A stretch of DNA of 64,000 bases from PALSA-505 sp035308365. GTDB lineage: Bacteria > Actinomycetota > Actinomycetes > Streptosporangiales > Streptosporangiaceae. The translations under genes were made by a program, and so were the position numbers. Shown in pieces: positions 22,992-33,516 of the stretch; within the stretch, counting starts at the first letter, position 1; each line of letters starts with the position of its first letter. A model generated the notes under the pieces. The model saw only the letters and a program-made list of their open reading frames with translations, was not told where the DNA came from and did no database searches. The stretch is from contig DATGGU010000005.1 in assembly GCA_035308365.1 (NCBI GenBank), positions 112,205 to 176,204 on the forward strand, written 5' to 3'.

Positions 22992-24553
22992 CAGCCGCCG
23001 GAGTCCGGCGCCAGCCAGCCGCCGGATGTGAGCAGATCCAGCACCGCGCCGACCGCCTCCTGACGGGAGACCACCGACGTGTCGATCACCAGATCCGCGT
23101 CCGTGGGTTCCTCGTAGGGGTCCGAAACTCCGGTCAGCCCGTCGATCAGCCCGGCCCGGGCCTTGGCGTACAGGCCCTTGCGATCGCGCGCGGCGCAGGT
23201 GTCGATCGGCGTGGACACGTACACCAGCAGGAAGTCGCCGGTCTGGCTGACCATCTCCCTGACCCGCGCGCGGGCCTGCGCGTACGGCGCGATGGGCGCG
23301 CAGATGGCGATGCCGCCGTGCCGGGCGATCTCGGCGGCGACAAAGCCGATGCGCGCGATGTTCAGGTCCCGGTCGGTGCGGGAGAACGTCAGCCCGGCCG
23401 ACAGAAGCCGCCGGACCAGATCCCCATCGAGCAGCGACACGCTCCGGTCGCCACGCTCGGCGAGCTGATCACGCAGATCCCGGGCGATGGTCGACTTGCC
23501 GGAGCCGGACAGGCCGGTCATGAACACGACCACACCGCGCTCGTGCCGCGGCGGCCTGGCCCGGCGCAGTTCGCGGGCGACCGGCGCGGGCGTGTGCCAG
23601 GCCGGCAACTGCTCGCCGCTGTCCAGCAGGCCGGCCAGCTCGTCATCGCTGAGCTCGCCGCGCTCGGCGCCCGGCTCGATGAGCGCGAGCGGCCGCCACA
23701 CCTCGGCGGTGGGGTCGTAGGCCCAGTCGCCGGGTGAGACCACGGGCAGGACCACCCCGGGCAGCTCGATCTCGCCACCTCTGGAGCTGATGCCCTGCGC
23801 AAGGTCGGTGAACAGATGGGTGGCGCCGTAGGCCCGGGCCACCACGGAGGCCAGCCGCAGCTCGGCGCCGGTGTTGCGGCGCGGTGCGAGCGGCACGGGG
23901 ACGACAAGGGTGTCGGCTGGCAGCAACTGGCGGGCCGCCAGCACCGCGCGCACCAGCGACTCCGGCGTCACCACGAGGCTGGCCGGGCCGGCCACCAGCG
24001 GGAGCAGCAGCAGCCGCGCCTTCATCTGGCCGGCCAGGTGGCGGAGCTGGCCGATCTGGCGGCCGTGCAGTGGCGTGCGGGTGGCGCAGGCCAGCACCGG
24101 TCCGTCGGCCAGTTCCTTCCGTACGGACGCGGGTGGCCGCCGGAGTTGCCGGAACGCCCCGTGCTCGGCGGGGCGCAGCGGGGAAACCGGCCCGGCCAGC
24201 CGGACCAGCTCTGCCGCGGCGCCGGGGTTCAGGCTGATGCGCTCGGTTATCCGCAGCAGGGCGATGGGCGCGCCCTCGGGGTCGGCCAGGATCAGCCGGG
24301 TGGCGCCGGCGGGCACCGCGCCGGCCGGTACGTCCAGGGTCACCGGAGCGGGCCACGGCGTCCCATCGGCCAGCGTGCCCTGGTCGGCGAGCGCCGCGAT
24401 GTCGGCCGAGCTCATGAAGCCGGCCAGCGGGGCCAGCGCACCGGACAAGATCAGTTCCAGATCTCCCAGCGCCCGTTCGTCCGGCGCCCAGGTGGGCAAG
24501 CCGGACAGATCTGCCTGCTCCGTCTGTGTGTCAGCCACAGCCTCTGCGGTCAC
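22991..24553 (-). CDS. cysC: Adenylyl-sulfate kinase fused to a degenerate ATP-sulfurylase-like domain
   Basis: 520 aa. The C-terminal 190 residues are an intact APS kinase: Walker A MTGLSGSGKSTIA, VSLLDGDLVRRLLSAGLTFSRTDRDLNIARI and KGLYAKARAGLIDGLTGVSDPYE. The N-terminal 330 residues follow the ATP sulfurylase fold (LILSGALAPLAGFMSSADIAAL, DGTPWPAPVTLDVP), but the catalytic RNPxHRxHE block reads TRTPLHGRQIGQ and the GRDHAG block reads TDLAQG, so sulfurylase activity is probably lost. APS kinase makes PAPS for sulfation or assimilation. GTG 24553 has GGGGGAGG 7-8 bases upstream and is preferred over the ATG at 24625. Confidence 0.85.
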   Translation of the reverse strand: MTAEAVADTQTEQADLSGLPTWAPDERALGDLELILSGALAPLAGFMSSADIAALADQGTLADGTPWPAPVTLDVPAGAVPAGATRLILADPEGAPIALLRITERISLNPGAAAELVRLAGPVSPLRPAEHGAFRQLRRPPASVRKELADGPVLACATRTPLHGRQIGQLRHLAGQMKARLLLLPLVAGPASLVVTPESLVRAVLAARQLLPADTLVVPVPLAPRRNTGAELRLASVVARAYGATHLFTDLAQGISSRGGEIELPGVVLPVVSPGDWAYDPTAEVWRPLALIEPGAERGELSDDELAGLLDSGEQLPAWHTPAPVARELRRARPPRHERGVVVFMTGLSGSGKSTIARDLRDQLAERGDRSVSLLDGDLVRRLLSAGLTFSRTDRDLNIARIGFVAAEIARHGGIAICAPIAPYAQARARVREMVSQTGDFLLVYVSTPIDTCAARDRKGLYAKARAGLIDGLTGVSDPYEEPTDADLVIDTSVVSRQEAVGAVLDLLTSGGWLAPDSGG

Positions 24554-24645
24554 GATGTACCTCCCCCGGTGCCGCGTTCGAGCAGCATCCGATTCCTTGC
24601 GTCGGCTCCCGGCACCCGACCCCACTGTGCTCCATCCAGAAGTTC

Positions 24646-24746
24646 GGGTTCTTCAAAGACTCGCCCCGGTGCTGTGGCTGCCGCCTGCACCGGCACTCGG
24701 GCAAGCCGTCCCGGGCCTGCCCTCGCCGGCCTCTTATGAAGAACCC
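24646..24746 (+). repeat. Dispersed cruciform element R1, copy C
   Basis: Outer arms GGGTTCTTCA (24646-24655) and TGAAGAACCC (24737-24746) are perfect inverted copies, 101 bp in total, as in copies B and D. The central GGGCAAG...CCTGCCC hairpin is weaker. Left flank CACTGTGCTCCATCCAGAAGTTC parallels the left flank of copies B and D. It lies in the gap between cysC and the methyltransferase, upstream of cysC and beyond the end of the methyltransferase. Confidence 0.75.
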
Positions 24747-24821
24747 TCCCTGGGAGAACCATACGCAGCCGCCGGACATGCCGGGCAAGCATGCGGCAAT
24801 ACGTTGTCCGCGGGCGGCGGC

Positions 24822-25655
24822 TCAGAGCACGCGGGCGAACCTGTTTTCCGGCTTGCGGATCACGTAGAGCAGGTCGTCGTGGTCGTCGGTTACCTTGCCG
24901 CGGGACAGGGCGGCGATCAGGCGGCAGGCCAGCGGCGCGCCCCAGGCCAGCCGGCCGGGACGCGCGGGCCGGTCCCGCAGCGCCTGCCGCTCCGAGATCA
25001 CCAGGCCGCGGGCCAGCACGTAGGCGTGCACACCCTCGGCGGACAGCAGCCGCTCGTACACCGCGGGGAACGGGCCGGCCTGCTGCGGGCGCAGCCAGTG
25101 CCAGACCGCCCGCCTGGCGACCTGCGGCAGCACCCGGTCCAGCCGGCCGGCGGCGCACTCACGGTCCCTGAACCTCAGCAGCAGCAGCCCACCCGGCCGC
25201 AACGCGGCGACGAGCCGGTCGAGAACGAGCTCGGAGTGCTGGATCCGGTCGAGAAGATGAGTGCAGCAGACGATGTCGAATGCGCGCGGCGGCAGCGGGA
25301 TCGTCCGCATGTCGCCGAGGACGAGGGAGCCGGCGCTCGCCGGGGCCGCCTTCCTCAGCTGTGGATGGTCTTGGTCGATCGCTTTGACGCTGATGTCGAA
25401 ACTGGCCGGGGGAAGCTGGTCCAGCCCAAGATCATCGGTGGGGCACGTGGATCCGGCCTGGAGGAGCTTGACGGGCTGACCCGGATGCTGGCGCGCATAA
25501 TCGCGCACGGACCGGGCGAACAGGCCGGACAGTGCCCCGCGCGGGTGTGCGGCCCGTGCGTGTGCCCCGGTGGCGGACGTCCGGCCCGCTGCCTGGGTCG
25601 CTGGCGAGCCGCTCTCGGCCGCGAGCCCTTCCGCGGCACCACTCACCGAAGACAT
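24822..25655 (-). CDS. Class I SAM-dependent methyltransferase
   Basis: 277 aa. After a low-complexity N-terminus of about 45 residues the core shows VKLLQAGSTCP where motif I is expected, FDISVKAIDQDHPQLRK (motif II with the ribose-binding acid), LGDMRTIPLPPRAFDIVCCTHLLDRI (motif III/IV) and LRPGGLLLLRFRD. Motif I departs from the usual GxGxG, so cofactor binding should be confirmed. The C-terminal 100 residues (YERLLSAEGVHAYVLARGLV...) are not a standard extension. Substrate unknown. Confidence 0.7.
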   Translation of the reverse strand: MSSVSGAAEGLAAESGSPATQAAGRTSATGAHARAAHPRGALSGLFARSVRDYARQHPGQPVKLLQAGSTCPTDDLGLDQLPPASFDISVKAIDQDHPQLRKAAPASAGSLVLGDMRTIPLPPRAFDIVCCTHLLDRIQHSELVLDRLVAALRPGGLLLLRFRDRECAAGRLDRVLPQVARRAVWHWLRPQQAGPFPAVYERLLSAEGVHAYVLARGLVISERQALRDRPARPGRLAWGAPLACRLIAALSRGKVTDDHDDLLYVIRKPENRFARVL

Positions 25656-26079
25656 GCCACCGTAGCGTAGTGCGGCTTTGACCAGTGGCGGTAGCAGCTT
25701 CGCGGTGCAATCTCACTGGCGAGCAGCCCGTCTGCCTGGGCTGAGTCGCGTCGGCGCCGTCGCCGGGTACCGGGAAAAGCTTTACCGTGGTGGCTTGGCG
25801 TGGGAGCCGTGCGGGCGTCCGGGCGGGGTTCGTCCCGGCGTCCGGGCCGGGTCGTGCCGGCGTCCGGGCGGGGTTCGCCTGGGCGGCAGGACGGGCCTTA
25901 GCGGCAGGGCATCTACACTTATAGGTAACCCTCGCGCTGTGCCGGCCGCGACCTGACGCCGCGGCTCCCGCAGGGCGGGATAGCGCTCCTTCACCGCTCG
26001 TCCCAGGGCTCCCCGCGCCACCACGAAACGGGGCGCCTGCGGATGACGCGGGCGCTTCGTGCTGCCTACCAGGGGAATC
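25656..26079. other. Intergenic region before mfd with a 22-23-bp tandem repeat
   Basis: The divergent promoter space between the methyltransferase and mfd. Positions 25812-25880 hold three units of GCGTCCGGGCGGGGTTCGTCC type, period 22-23, which is not a multiple of three and so not coding. The rest shows no recognisable gene. AGGGGA at 26071-26076 is the mfd ribosome-binding site. Confidence 0.7.
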
Positions 26080-29000
26080 ATGAGCCTCGCCGGACTGCTC
26101 AGCGTTATATCCGATGACCCACAGCTACGGGAAGCCCTGGCGGCGGCCGGCCAGACCGGCACCAGTGACCGGCCGGGCGCCGTCGCCAGCGTCGGTGGGG
26201 ACCTGGTCGCCCCGGCCGAGCTGCGCCCGTTCCTGGCCGCCGCGCTGGCCGCACGGGCCGGGCGGTTCGTGCTGGCCGTCACCGCCACCGCCCGGGAGGC
26301 CGACGACCTGGCGGCCGAACTCACCTCGCTGCTCCCGGCCCAGACGGTGGCCTGTTTCCCGGCCTGGGAAACGCTTCCGCACGAGCGGCTGTCGCCGCGC
26401 TCGGACACCGTCGGCCAGCGGCTGGCCGTGCTCCGCAGGCTGGCCCATCCCGATCCGCCACCCTCATCCCCGTCCCTCCCCACTGTGGCCGGGCCGCTTT
26501 CCGTCGTGGTCACGCCGATCCGCGGGCTGCTGCAGCCGATCGTCGCCGGGCTCGGCGACCTCGAGCCGGTGCGGCTGGCCCCGGACCAGACCGCCGACCA
26601 GGACGAGGTGCTGACCAGGCTCATCGAGATCGGGTACTCGCGCAGCGACCTGGTGGAGAAGCGCGGCGATCTCGCCGTGCGCGGCGGCATCCTCGATGTG
26701 TTCCCGCCCACCGAGGAACACCCGCTGAGGGTGGAGTTCTTCGGCGACACGGTGGAGGAAATCCGCTACTTCAAGGTCGCCGACCAGCGCAGCCTCGGCC
26801 AGGCCGGGGTGCTGTGGGCACCGCCGTGCCGGGAGCTGCTGCTCACCCCCGTCGTCAGGGAGCGAGCCAAGGAACTTGCGGCCGAACATCCCGGGCTTTC
26901 CGACGTGCTGGGCAAGATCGCCGATGGAATCGCGGTCGAGGGGATGGAGGCGTTCGCCCCGGCGCTGGCCGACGGGATGGAGCTGCTGCTCGATAACATC
27001 CCCGCCACCGGCTGCGTGCTGGCCTGCGACCCGGAACGGATCCGCAGCCGCGCCGCCGAGCTGGTCAAGACCAGCGAGGAATTCCTCAGCGCGTCCTGGG
27101 TCAACGCGGCTGCCGGCGGGCAGGCCCCGATCGACCTTGGTGAGTCGGCGTTCCGGCCGATCACCGCCGTGCGTGCGGCCGCGGACCAGCTCGGCCTGCC
27201 CTGGTGGACGGTCACGCCGTTCGGTGGCCCGGGGGATGAGCCCGGGGACGGGCGGCTGATGTTCAGCACCGGTGCCAGCCCGGCCGAGGCCTACCGGGGC
27301 GACACCAACCGGGTGCTCACCGATGTGCGGCAATGGCTGGCCGATGACTGGCGGGTCGTCCTGCTCACCGAGGGCCATGGTCCCGCCCAGCGGATGGCCG
27401 AACTGCTGCGTGGTGAGGGCCTCGGCGCCCGGCTGGCCGAGATCGACGAGGCGCCGGAGCCCGGCGTCCCGTATGTGTCCACCGCGCTGCTCGGGCACGG
27501 GTTCAGCTGGCCCGCCATACGGCTGGCCGTGCTGACCGAGAGTGACCTGGCCGGCCAGCGGGTCGGTGCGCGGGAGACGGCGCGGATGCCGACCAGGCGC
27601 CGCGGCGGTATCGACCCGCTCGAGCTGCGGCCCGGCGACTACGTCGTGCACGAGCAGCACGGGGTCGGCCGGTACCTGGAGATGACCAGCCGGACGGTGG
27701 CCGGTGCCACCAGGGAGTACCTGGTCATCGAGTACGCGCCGGGCAAGCGTGGGCATCCGCCGGACCGGCTCTACGTGCCTACCGACCAGCTCGACGAGGT
27801 GACCAGGTACTCCGGCGGGGAGGCACCCAGCCTGCACCGGCTCGGCGGGGCGGACTGGGCCAAGACCAAGGGCCGGGCCCGCAAGGCCGTCAGGGAGATC
27901 GCCGCGGAGCTGATCAGGCTGTACTCGGCCAGGACCGCATCGCAGGGGCATGCCTTCGCCCCGGACACGCCCTGGCAGCGTGAGCTGGAAGATGCCTTCC
28001 CCTATGTGGAGACGCCGGACCAGCTCGCGGCCATCGACGAGGTCAAGGCGGACATGGAGCGGCCGGTCCCGATGGACCGGCTGATCTGTGGTGACGTCGG
28101 GAACGGCAAGACCGAGATCGCGGTGCGCGCGGCCTTCAAGGCGGTGCAGGACGGCATGCAGGTCGCCGTGCTGGTGCCGACCACGCTGCTCGTCCAGCAG
28201 CATTCGGTGACGTTCGGCGAGCGTTATGCACCGTTCCCGGTCAAGGTCAGGGCGCTGTCCAGGTTCCAGAGCAACGCCGAGGTCGCCGAGACCCTGCGCG
28301 GGCTGGCCGACGGGACCGTCGATGTGGTCATCGGCACGCACCGGCTGCTCTCCCCGGAGACCCGGTTCAAGAACCTCGGCCTGCTGGTCATCGACGAGGA
28401 ACAGAAGTTCGGTGTCGAGCACAAGGAATACCTGAAGCGGATGCGCACCGAGGTGGACGTGCTGTCCATGTCGGCGACGCCGATCCCGCGCACCCTTGAG
28501 ATGGGTGTGGCCGGGATCAGGGAGATGTCCACCATCCTCACCCCGCCCGAGGAACGCCATCCGGTGCTGACCTTCGTCGGTGCCTACGACGAGAAGCAGA
28601 TCGTCGCGGCCATCCGGCGCGAGCTGCTCCGCGACGGCCAGGTTTTCTTCGTGCACAACCGGGTGGCCTCGATCGGCAAGGTCGGCGCCCGGATCGCCGA
28701 GCTGGTGCCGGAGGCACGGGTCGCGGTCGCGCACGGCCAGATGAACGAGCACACGCTCGAAAAGATCATGGTCGACTTCTGGGAGAAGAGCTACGACGTG
28801 CTGGTGGCGACCACCATCGTCGAGTCTGGCCTGGACATCCCGAACGCGAACACCCTGATTGTGGACCGCGCCGACGCCTACGGCCTGTCCCAGCTGCACC
28901 AGTTGCGCGGCCGGGTGGGCCGGGCCAGGGAACGGGCCTACGCCTACTTCCTGTTCCCGCCGGAGCGGGCGCTGACCGAGACCGCGCACGAACGGCTGGC

Positions 29001-29712
29001 CACGGTCGCGCAGCACACCGAGATCGGGGCCGGACTGCACGTGGCCATGAAGGACCTGGAGATCCGCGGGGCCGGCAACCTGCTCGGCGGCGAGCAGTCC
29101 GGGCACATCGCGGGTGTCGGGTTCGACCTGTACGTCCGGATGATCGGGGAGGCGGTCAGCGAGCTGAAGGGTTCCGGCCCGGCCACCCGCCAGGAGGTCA
29201 AGGTCGAGCTGCCGGTGAACGCGCACATACCGCACGAGTACGTGCCGGGTGAGCGGCTGCGGCTGGAGGCCTACACCCGGATCGCCGCGATCGAGTCCGA
29301 CGACGACGCGGCCGCGGTGCGCGAGGAACTCACCGACCGCTATGGCACGCCGCCGGCGCCGGTGCTGAACCTGCTGGCGGTGGCGCGGCTGCGGGAGCGG
29401 GCGCGTCATGCCGGGCTGACCGACATCACCCTGCAGGGCTCGCACGTGCGGTTCGCGCCCGTCGAGTTGCCCGAGTCGCGACAGGTCAGGGTGCAGAGGC
29501 TGTACCCGCGGACCGTGCTCAAGCCCGCGGTGCGTACGATGCTCGTACCGGTGCCGAAGGCCGCCGCCGGCCATCAGCAGACCGCGGGCCGTCAGTCACC
29601 CGCGACGGCGCTGGGTGCGCAGCCACTGCGTGACCAGGAACTGCTGACCTGGTGCTGTGAACTCGTCGAGGCCGTTTTCGGCGGGCTGCAGGCACCGGCG
29701 GAACAGGTATGA
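26080..29712 (+). CDS. mfd: Transcription-repair coupling factor Mfd
   Basis: 1210 aa. Domains in order: UvrB-like UvrA-binding region (CFPAWETLPHERLSPRSDTVGQRLAVL), RNA-polymerase-interacting domain (LRPGDYVVHEQHGVGRYLEM near residue 520), RecG-type translocase with Walker A ICGDVGNGKTEIAVRAAF, DEEQ box LLVIDEEQKFGV and motif VI QLRGRVGRARERAYAYF, then the TRCF C-terminal domain. It removes stalled RNA polymerase at lesions and recruits UvrA. ATG 26080 follows AGGGGA. The stop overlaps the next start (ATGA). Confidence 0.97.
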   Translation: MSLAGLLSVISDDPQLREALAAAGQTGTSDRPGAVASVGGDLVAPAELRPFLAAALAARAGRFVLAVTATAREADDLAAELTSLLPAQTVACFPAWETLPHERLSPRSDTVGQRLAVLRRLAHPDPPPSSPSLPTVAGPLSVVVTPIRGLLQPIVAGLGDLEPVRLAPDQTADQDEVLTRLIEIGYSRSDLVEKRGDLAVRGGILDVFPPTEEHPLRVEFFGDTVEEIRYFKVADQRSLGQAGVLWAPPCRELLLTPVVRERAKELAAEHPGLSDVLGKIADGIAVEGMEAFAPALADGMELLLDNIPATGCVLACDPERIRSRAAELVKTSEEFLSASWVNAAAGGQAPIDLGESAFRPITAVRAAADQLGLPWWTVTPFGGPGDEPGDGRLMFSTGASPAEAYRGDTNRVLTDVRQWLADDWRVVLLTEGHGPAQRMAELLRGEGLGARLAEIDEAPEPGVPYVSTALLGHGFSWPAIRLAVLTESDLAGQRVGARETARMPTRRRGGIDPLELRPGDYVVHEQHGVGRYLEMTSRTVAGATREYLVIEYAPGKRGHPPDRLYVPTDQLDEVTRYSGGEAPSLHRLGGADWAKTKGRARKAVREIAAELIRLYSARTASQGHAFAPDTPWQRELEDAFPYVETPDQLAAIDEVKADMERPVPMDRLICGDVGNGKTEIAVRAAFKAVQDGMQVAVLVPTTLLVQQHSVTFGERYAPFPVKVRALSRFQSNAEVAETLRGLADGTVDVVIGTHRLLSPETRFKNLGLLVIDEEQKFGVEHKEYLKRMRTEVDVLSMSATPIPRTLEMGVAGIREMSTILTPPEERHPVLTFVGAYDEKQIVAAIRRELLRDGQVFFVHNRVASIGKVGARIAELVPEARVAVAHGQMNEHTLEKIMVDFWEKSYDVLVATTIVESGLDIPNANTLIVDRADAYGLSQLHQLRGRVGRARERAYAYFLFPPERALTETAHERLATVAQHTEIGAGLHVAMKDLEIRGAGNLLGGEQSGHIAGVGFDLYVRMIGEAVSELKGSGPATRQEVKVELPVNAHIPHEYVPGERLRLEAYTRIAAIESDDDAAAVREELTDRYGTPPAPVLNLLAVARLRERARHAGLTDITLQGSHVRFAPVELPESRQVRVQRLYPRTVLKPAVRTMLVPVPKAAAGHQQTAGRQSPATALGAQPLRDQELLTWCCELVEAVFGGLQAPAEQV

Positions 29713-30467
29713 ACGTAAGAAGGGATCACGTCGTGCTCCGCATGCTGATCAGGCCCCGCAGGCCGGCCAGGCTGGGGCGCGCTGCCAGCCTGGCCCTCGC
29801 CGTGTCCGGCGGTTGCGTCGCGCTGGCCGCCTGCGGGCCGGTCCAGATGGGCTCCGCGGCGATCGTCGGTGGCCACCGGATCACCACCTCGACGCTGACC
29901 ACCGAGGTATCCGACCTCACCAGCTACTACAACGCGCACCGCGGCAAGGTGCAGCTCGCCTTCGCCGCGTCCCAGATGCCGCAGGAGGTCCTGGCCTGGC
30001 TCATCAGGTTCCAGGTGCGCGACGCGGTGGCCAGCCGCGAGGGCATCACCGTCACCGCCGGGGAGGTCCAGCGCGCGATCGACCAGATCACCGCTCAGGC
30101 CGCGCAGTCCGGCGGCGCCACCAGCCTGACCGATCTGGCGGTGGCCAACGGCCTGCCGCCGAACCTGATCAGCTCCGACCTGGGCAGGTACCAGGCCATC
30201 GCCGACCTGCTGGTCGCCCGGCTCGACGGCGGGGTGAACCCCACCTCCCAGGCCGCCCAGCAGGCGCTCGACAACGAGTTCAACCACGCGCAGTGCCTGG
30301 CCGCGAAGAGCCTGAACATCAAGATCAACCCGCAGTTCGGCAGGCTCGACTACAACCAGCTCGCCATCGTCCCCTCGCCCAACACACTGTCCGCGCCCGG
30401 GCCGGGAGCCTCGCCCACCCCGTCCGCCTCGCCGTCCGCCGCGCCACGGTATTCGCCGCCTTGCTAG
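29709..30467 (+). CDS. SurA N-terminal domain lipoprotein
   Basis: 252 aa. An N-terminal Arg-rich region and hydrophobic stretch lead to a lipobox (VALAAC, Cys near residue 42), so the mature protein is membrane-anchored outside. The body (GSAAIVGGHRITTSTLTTEV through QAAQQALDNEFNHAQCLAAK) is the SurA-type helical chaperone region without a parvulin catalytic domain. A Pro/Ser-rich tail ends the protein. The order mfd-lipoprotein-mazG-eno parallels Rv1020-Rv1023, where the lipoprotein is LpqU but the order of mazG and lipoprotein differs. ATGA overlap with mfd. Confidence 0.75.
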   Translation: MNVRRDHVVLRMLIRPRRPARLGRAASLALAVSGGCVALAACGPVQMGSAAIVGGHRITTSTLTTEVSDLTSYYNAHRGKVQLAFAASQMPQEVLAWLIRFQVRDAVASREGITVTAGEVQRAIDQITAQAAQSGGATSLTDLAVANGLPPNLISSDLGRYQAIADLLVARLDGGVNPTSQAAQQALDNEFNHAQCLAAKSLNIKINPQFGRLDYNQLAIVPSPNTLSAPGPGASPTPSASPSAAPRYSPPC

Positions 30468-30469
30468 CG

Positions 30470-31486
30470 GTGCCTCAGTTGCCGGAATCACACCCCACGG
30501 CGGGCGGCACGCGGCTCATTCTGCTGGCGACCAGCCCGCGGGTGGCGCCCGGGCTGCTGACCGCGCGGGCGTGGGACACGCTGCGCGCCGCCGGCCGGGT
30601 GCTGGCGGGCTCGGCCGCGCATCCGCAGGTTCCCGCCCTGGCCGAGGCCGGGATCGACTGCGGGATCCGCACCGTCGGCAGCGCCGCTGAGCTGGCGTCG
30701 CTGCTCGCCCAGGAGGCCGCCGCGGCCACCGGCGACGTGGTGTGGCTGGTCGGCCCCGACGGCAGCGAGGCACTGGTGGACGCGCTTGGTGAGCTGCCCG
30801 GCGGCGGCCCGCAGGCCGAGGTGCTGGCGGGCTCGGTGGACCTGCCGGGCAGCAGGCTGCTCGACCTTGTGGTCACCATGGACACGCTGCGCACCGGCTG
30901 TCCGTGGGACGCCAAGCAGACCCACGATTCGCTCGCGCCGCACCTGATCGAGGAATCTTACGAGGCACTGGAGGCGCTGGAGAACGGCGACCAGGTGGCG
31001 CTGCGGGAGGAACTCGGCGATGTCCTGCTGCAGGTGGCGTTCCATGCCAGGGTGGCCGCCGAGCGCACCGACGGCACCGGCTACACCATTGACGATGTCG
31101 CGGACGGCATCGTCGCCAAGCTGGTACGGCGGCATCCGCACGTGTTCGGCGAGGTCGAGGTCTCCGGTGCCGATGAGGTCAAGCAGAACTGGGACGCGAT
31201 CAAGGCAGCCGAGCGGGCCGCGAAGGATGGGCAGACCCCCTCGGCGCTCGACGGCGTGCCGTTCGGCCAGCCAGCCCTGGCCCTGGCCGCCCAGTTGCAG
31301 CGGCGGGCCGAGCGGGCCGGGATCCCGGCCGGCCTGGCCGAACCGGGCGAACCGGGCCTGGGTGAGGAACTGTTCCGGCTGGTGGCCCGGGCGCGGGCGG
31401 CCGGCCTCGACCCCGAGCTCGAACTGCGCGCGGCCGCCCGCCGTTACCGCGACCGGGTGCACGCCTGGGAGCGTAACCGCGCCTGA
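30470..31486 (+). CDS. mazG: Nucleoside triphosphate pyrophosphohydrolase MazG
   Basis: 338 aa. The MazG core has MDTLRTGCPWDAKQTHDSL, the metal-binding HLIEESYEALEAL (EExxE) and LREELGDVLLQVAFHA, with KLVRRHPHVFGEVE further on. It hydrolyses NTPs, including damaged ones, to NMP and pyrophosphate. An N-terminal 120-residue extension resembling a methylase-like domain (LILLATSPRVAPGLLTARAW) is usual in actinobacteria. GTG 30470 starts 2 bases after the lipoprotein stop. Confidence 0.92.
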   Translation: MPQLPESHPTAGGTRLILLATSPRVAPGLLTARAWDTLRAAGRVLAGSAAHPQVPALAEAGIDCGIRTVGSAAELASLLAQEAAAATGDVVWLVGPDGSEALVDALGELPGGGPQAEVLAGSVDLPGSRLLDLVVTMDTLRTGCPWDAKQTHDSLAPHLIEESYEALEALENGDQVALREELGDVLLQVAFHARVAAERTDGTGYTIDDVADGIVAKLVRRHPHVFGEVEVSGADEVKQNWDAIKAAERAAKDGQTPSALDGVPFGQPALALAAQLQRRAERAGIPAGLAEPGEPGLGEELFRLVARARAAGLDPELELRAAARRYRDRVHAWERNRA

Positions 31487-31618
31487 TTATTGCCGCCCGG
31501 GTGGCCCAGACCCGCCCGGCAGGCCGCCGGCGGCGTGGCCGCACACCGGCCCGCCGGGGCTGCACTAGTCTCGGTATTGACTGAGAATCCGAACGCACCC
31601 TCGTCAGGAGTTCCCCGA

Positions 31619-32904
<1,286 letters not shown>

Positions 32905-32905
<1 letters not shown>

Positions 32906-33321
32906 TGCCCCGCTCCGCTGCGGGTAAGGGGCGGCCACGGCTGACCAGCCGGGCCGCGGTTCTCGCAGTGGTGATTTGCGCGATCACGCTGAGCCTGGCC
33001 TACCCGGTGCGCGAGTACATCGCGCAGCGCCGGCAGATAGGCCAGCTCAGCGCGCAGCAGCAGGCGCTGACCGCCCAGCTCGGCCGGCTGCACGCCCAGG
33101 AGCGGCAGCTCAGCGACCCCGCCTATGTCGAGCAGATAGCGCGCGACGAGCTGCACCTGTGCATGCCCAGGCAGACCTGCTACGTGATCATTGACGGGAA
33201 GCCGGCCGCCGGGCTCATCCAGCCGCACACCGCGCCGCCGAGCCCGTGGTACGACCGGCTCTGGCAATCCGTGCGCGAGGCCGATGAGACCGGCAAGGCC
33301 GGTAAGAAGACCACCCGGTGA
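32905..33321 (+). CDS. FtsB/DivIC-like septum formation initiator
   Basis: 138 aa. A short basic N-terminus, one membrane helix (AAVLAVVICAITLSLAYPV), then a coiled coil (REYIAQRRQIGQLSAQQQALTAQLGRLHAQERQL) and the DPAYVEQIARDELHLCMP motif common to FtsB/DivIC. It is a divisome component acting outside the membrane. Coupled to eno by a one-base overlap; the same pair occurs in M. tuberculosis (Rv1023-Rv1024). The tail after residue 115 is variable. Confidence 0.9.
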
Positions 33322-33328
33322 CCATGGA

Positions 33329-33494
33329 GGGTTCTTCCAGGCCTGCCAGCGAGGGCAGGTGACTTTTGCCTGCCCGGGTACCGGTGCAGCTGGCACCGCA
33401 GCGGCCGGAGTGGGCTTCTTGAAGAACCGTAGCGTTGAGTCAGATACAGTGCGGGTGGCACTGCGGCGACCGGAGTGGGTTTCTTGAAGAACCC
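33329..33494 (-). repeat. Dispersed cruciform element R1, copy D plus a half copy
   Basis: Arms GGGTTCTTCCAG (33329-33340) and CTTGAAGAACC (33418-33428) bound a 101-bp element, read on the minus strand, with the GGGCAGG/CCTGCCC hairpin near 33353-33376. A second, half-length piece repeating the TGGCACTGCGGCGACCGGAG to CTTGAAGAACCC end follows at about 33451-33494. It fills the gap between the ftsB-like gene and DUF501 and ends 22 bases before the likely DUF501 start. Confidence 0.8.
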
Positions 33495-33516
33495 GGACCT
33501 TCGAATCAGGCACAGC

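Noticed and set aside
24554..24625. ATG 24625 as the cysC start
   Set aside because: The extra residues (GSGAGSRRKESDAARTRHRG) look non-coding, and GTG 24553 has a strong ribosome-binding site.
26464..29574. Very long open frame opposite mfd
   Set aside because: It is the antisense shadow of a well-conserved gene in high-GC DNA; similar shadows oppose most genes here.
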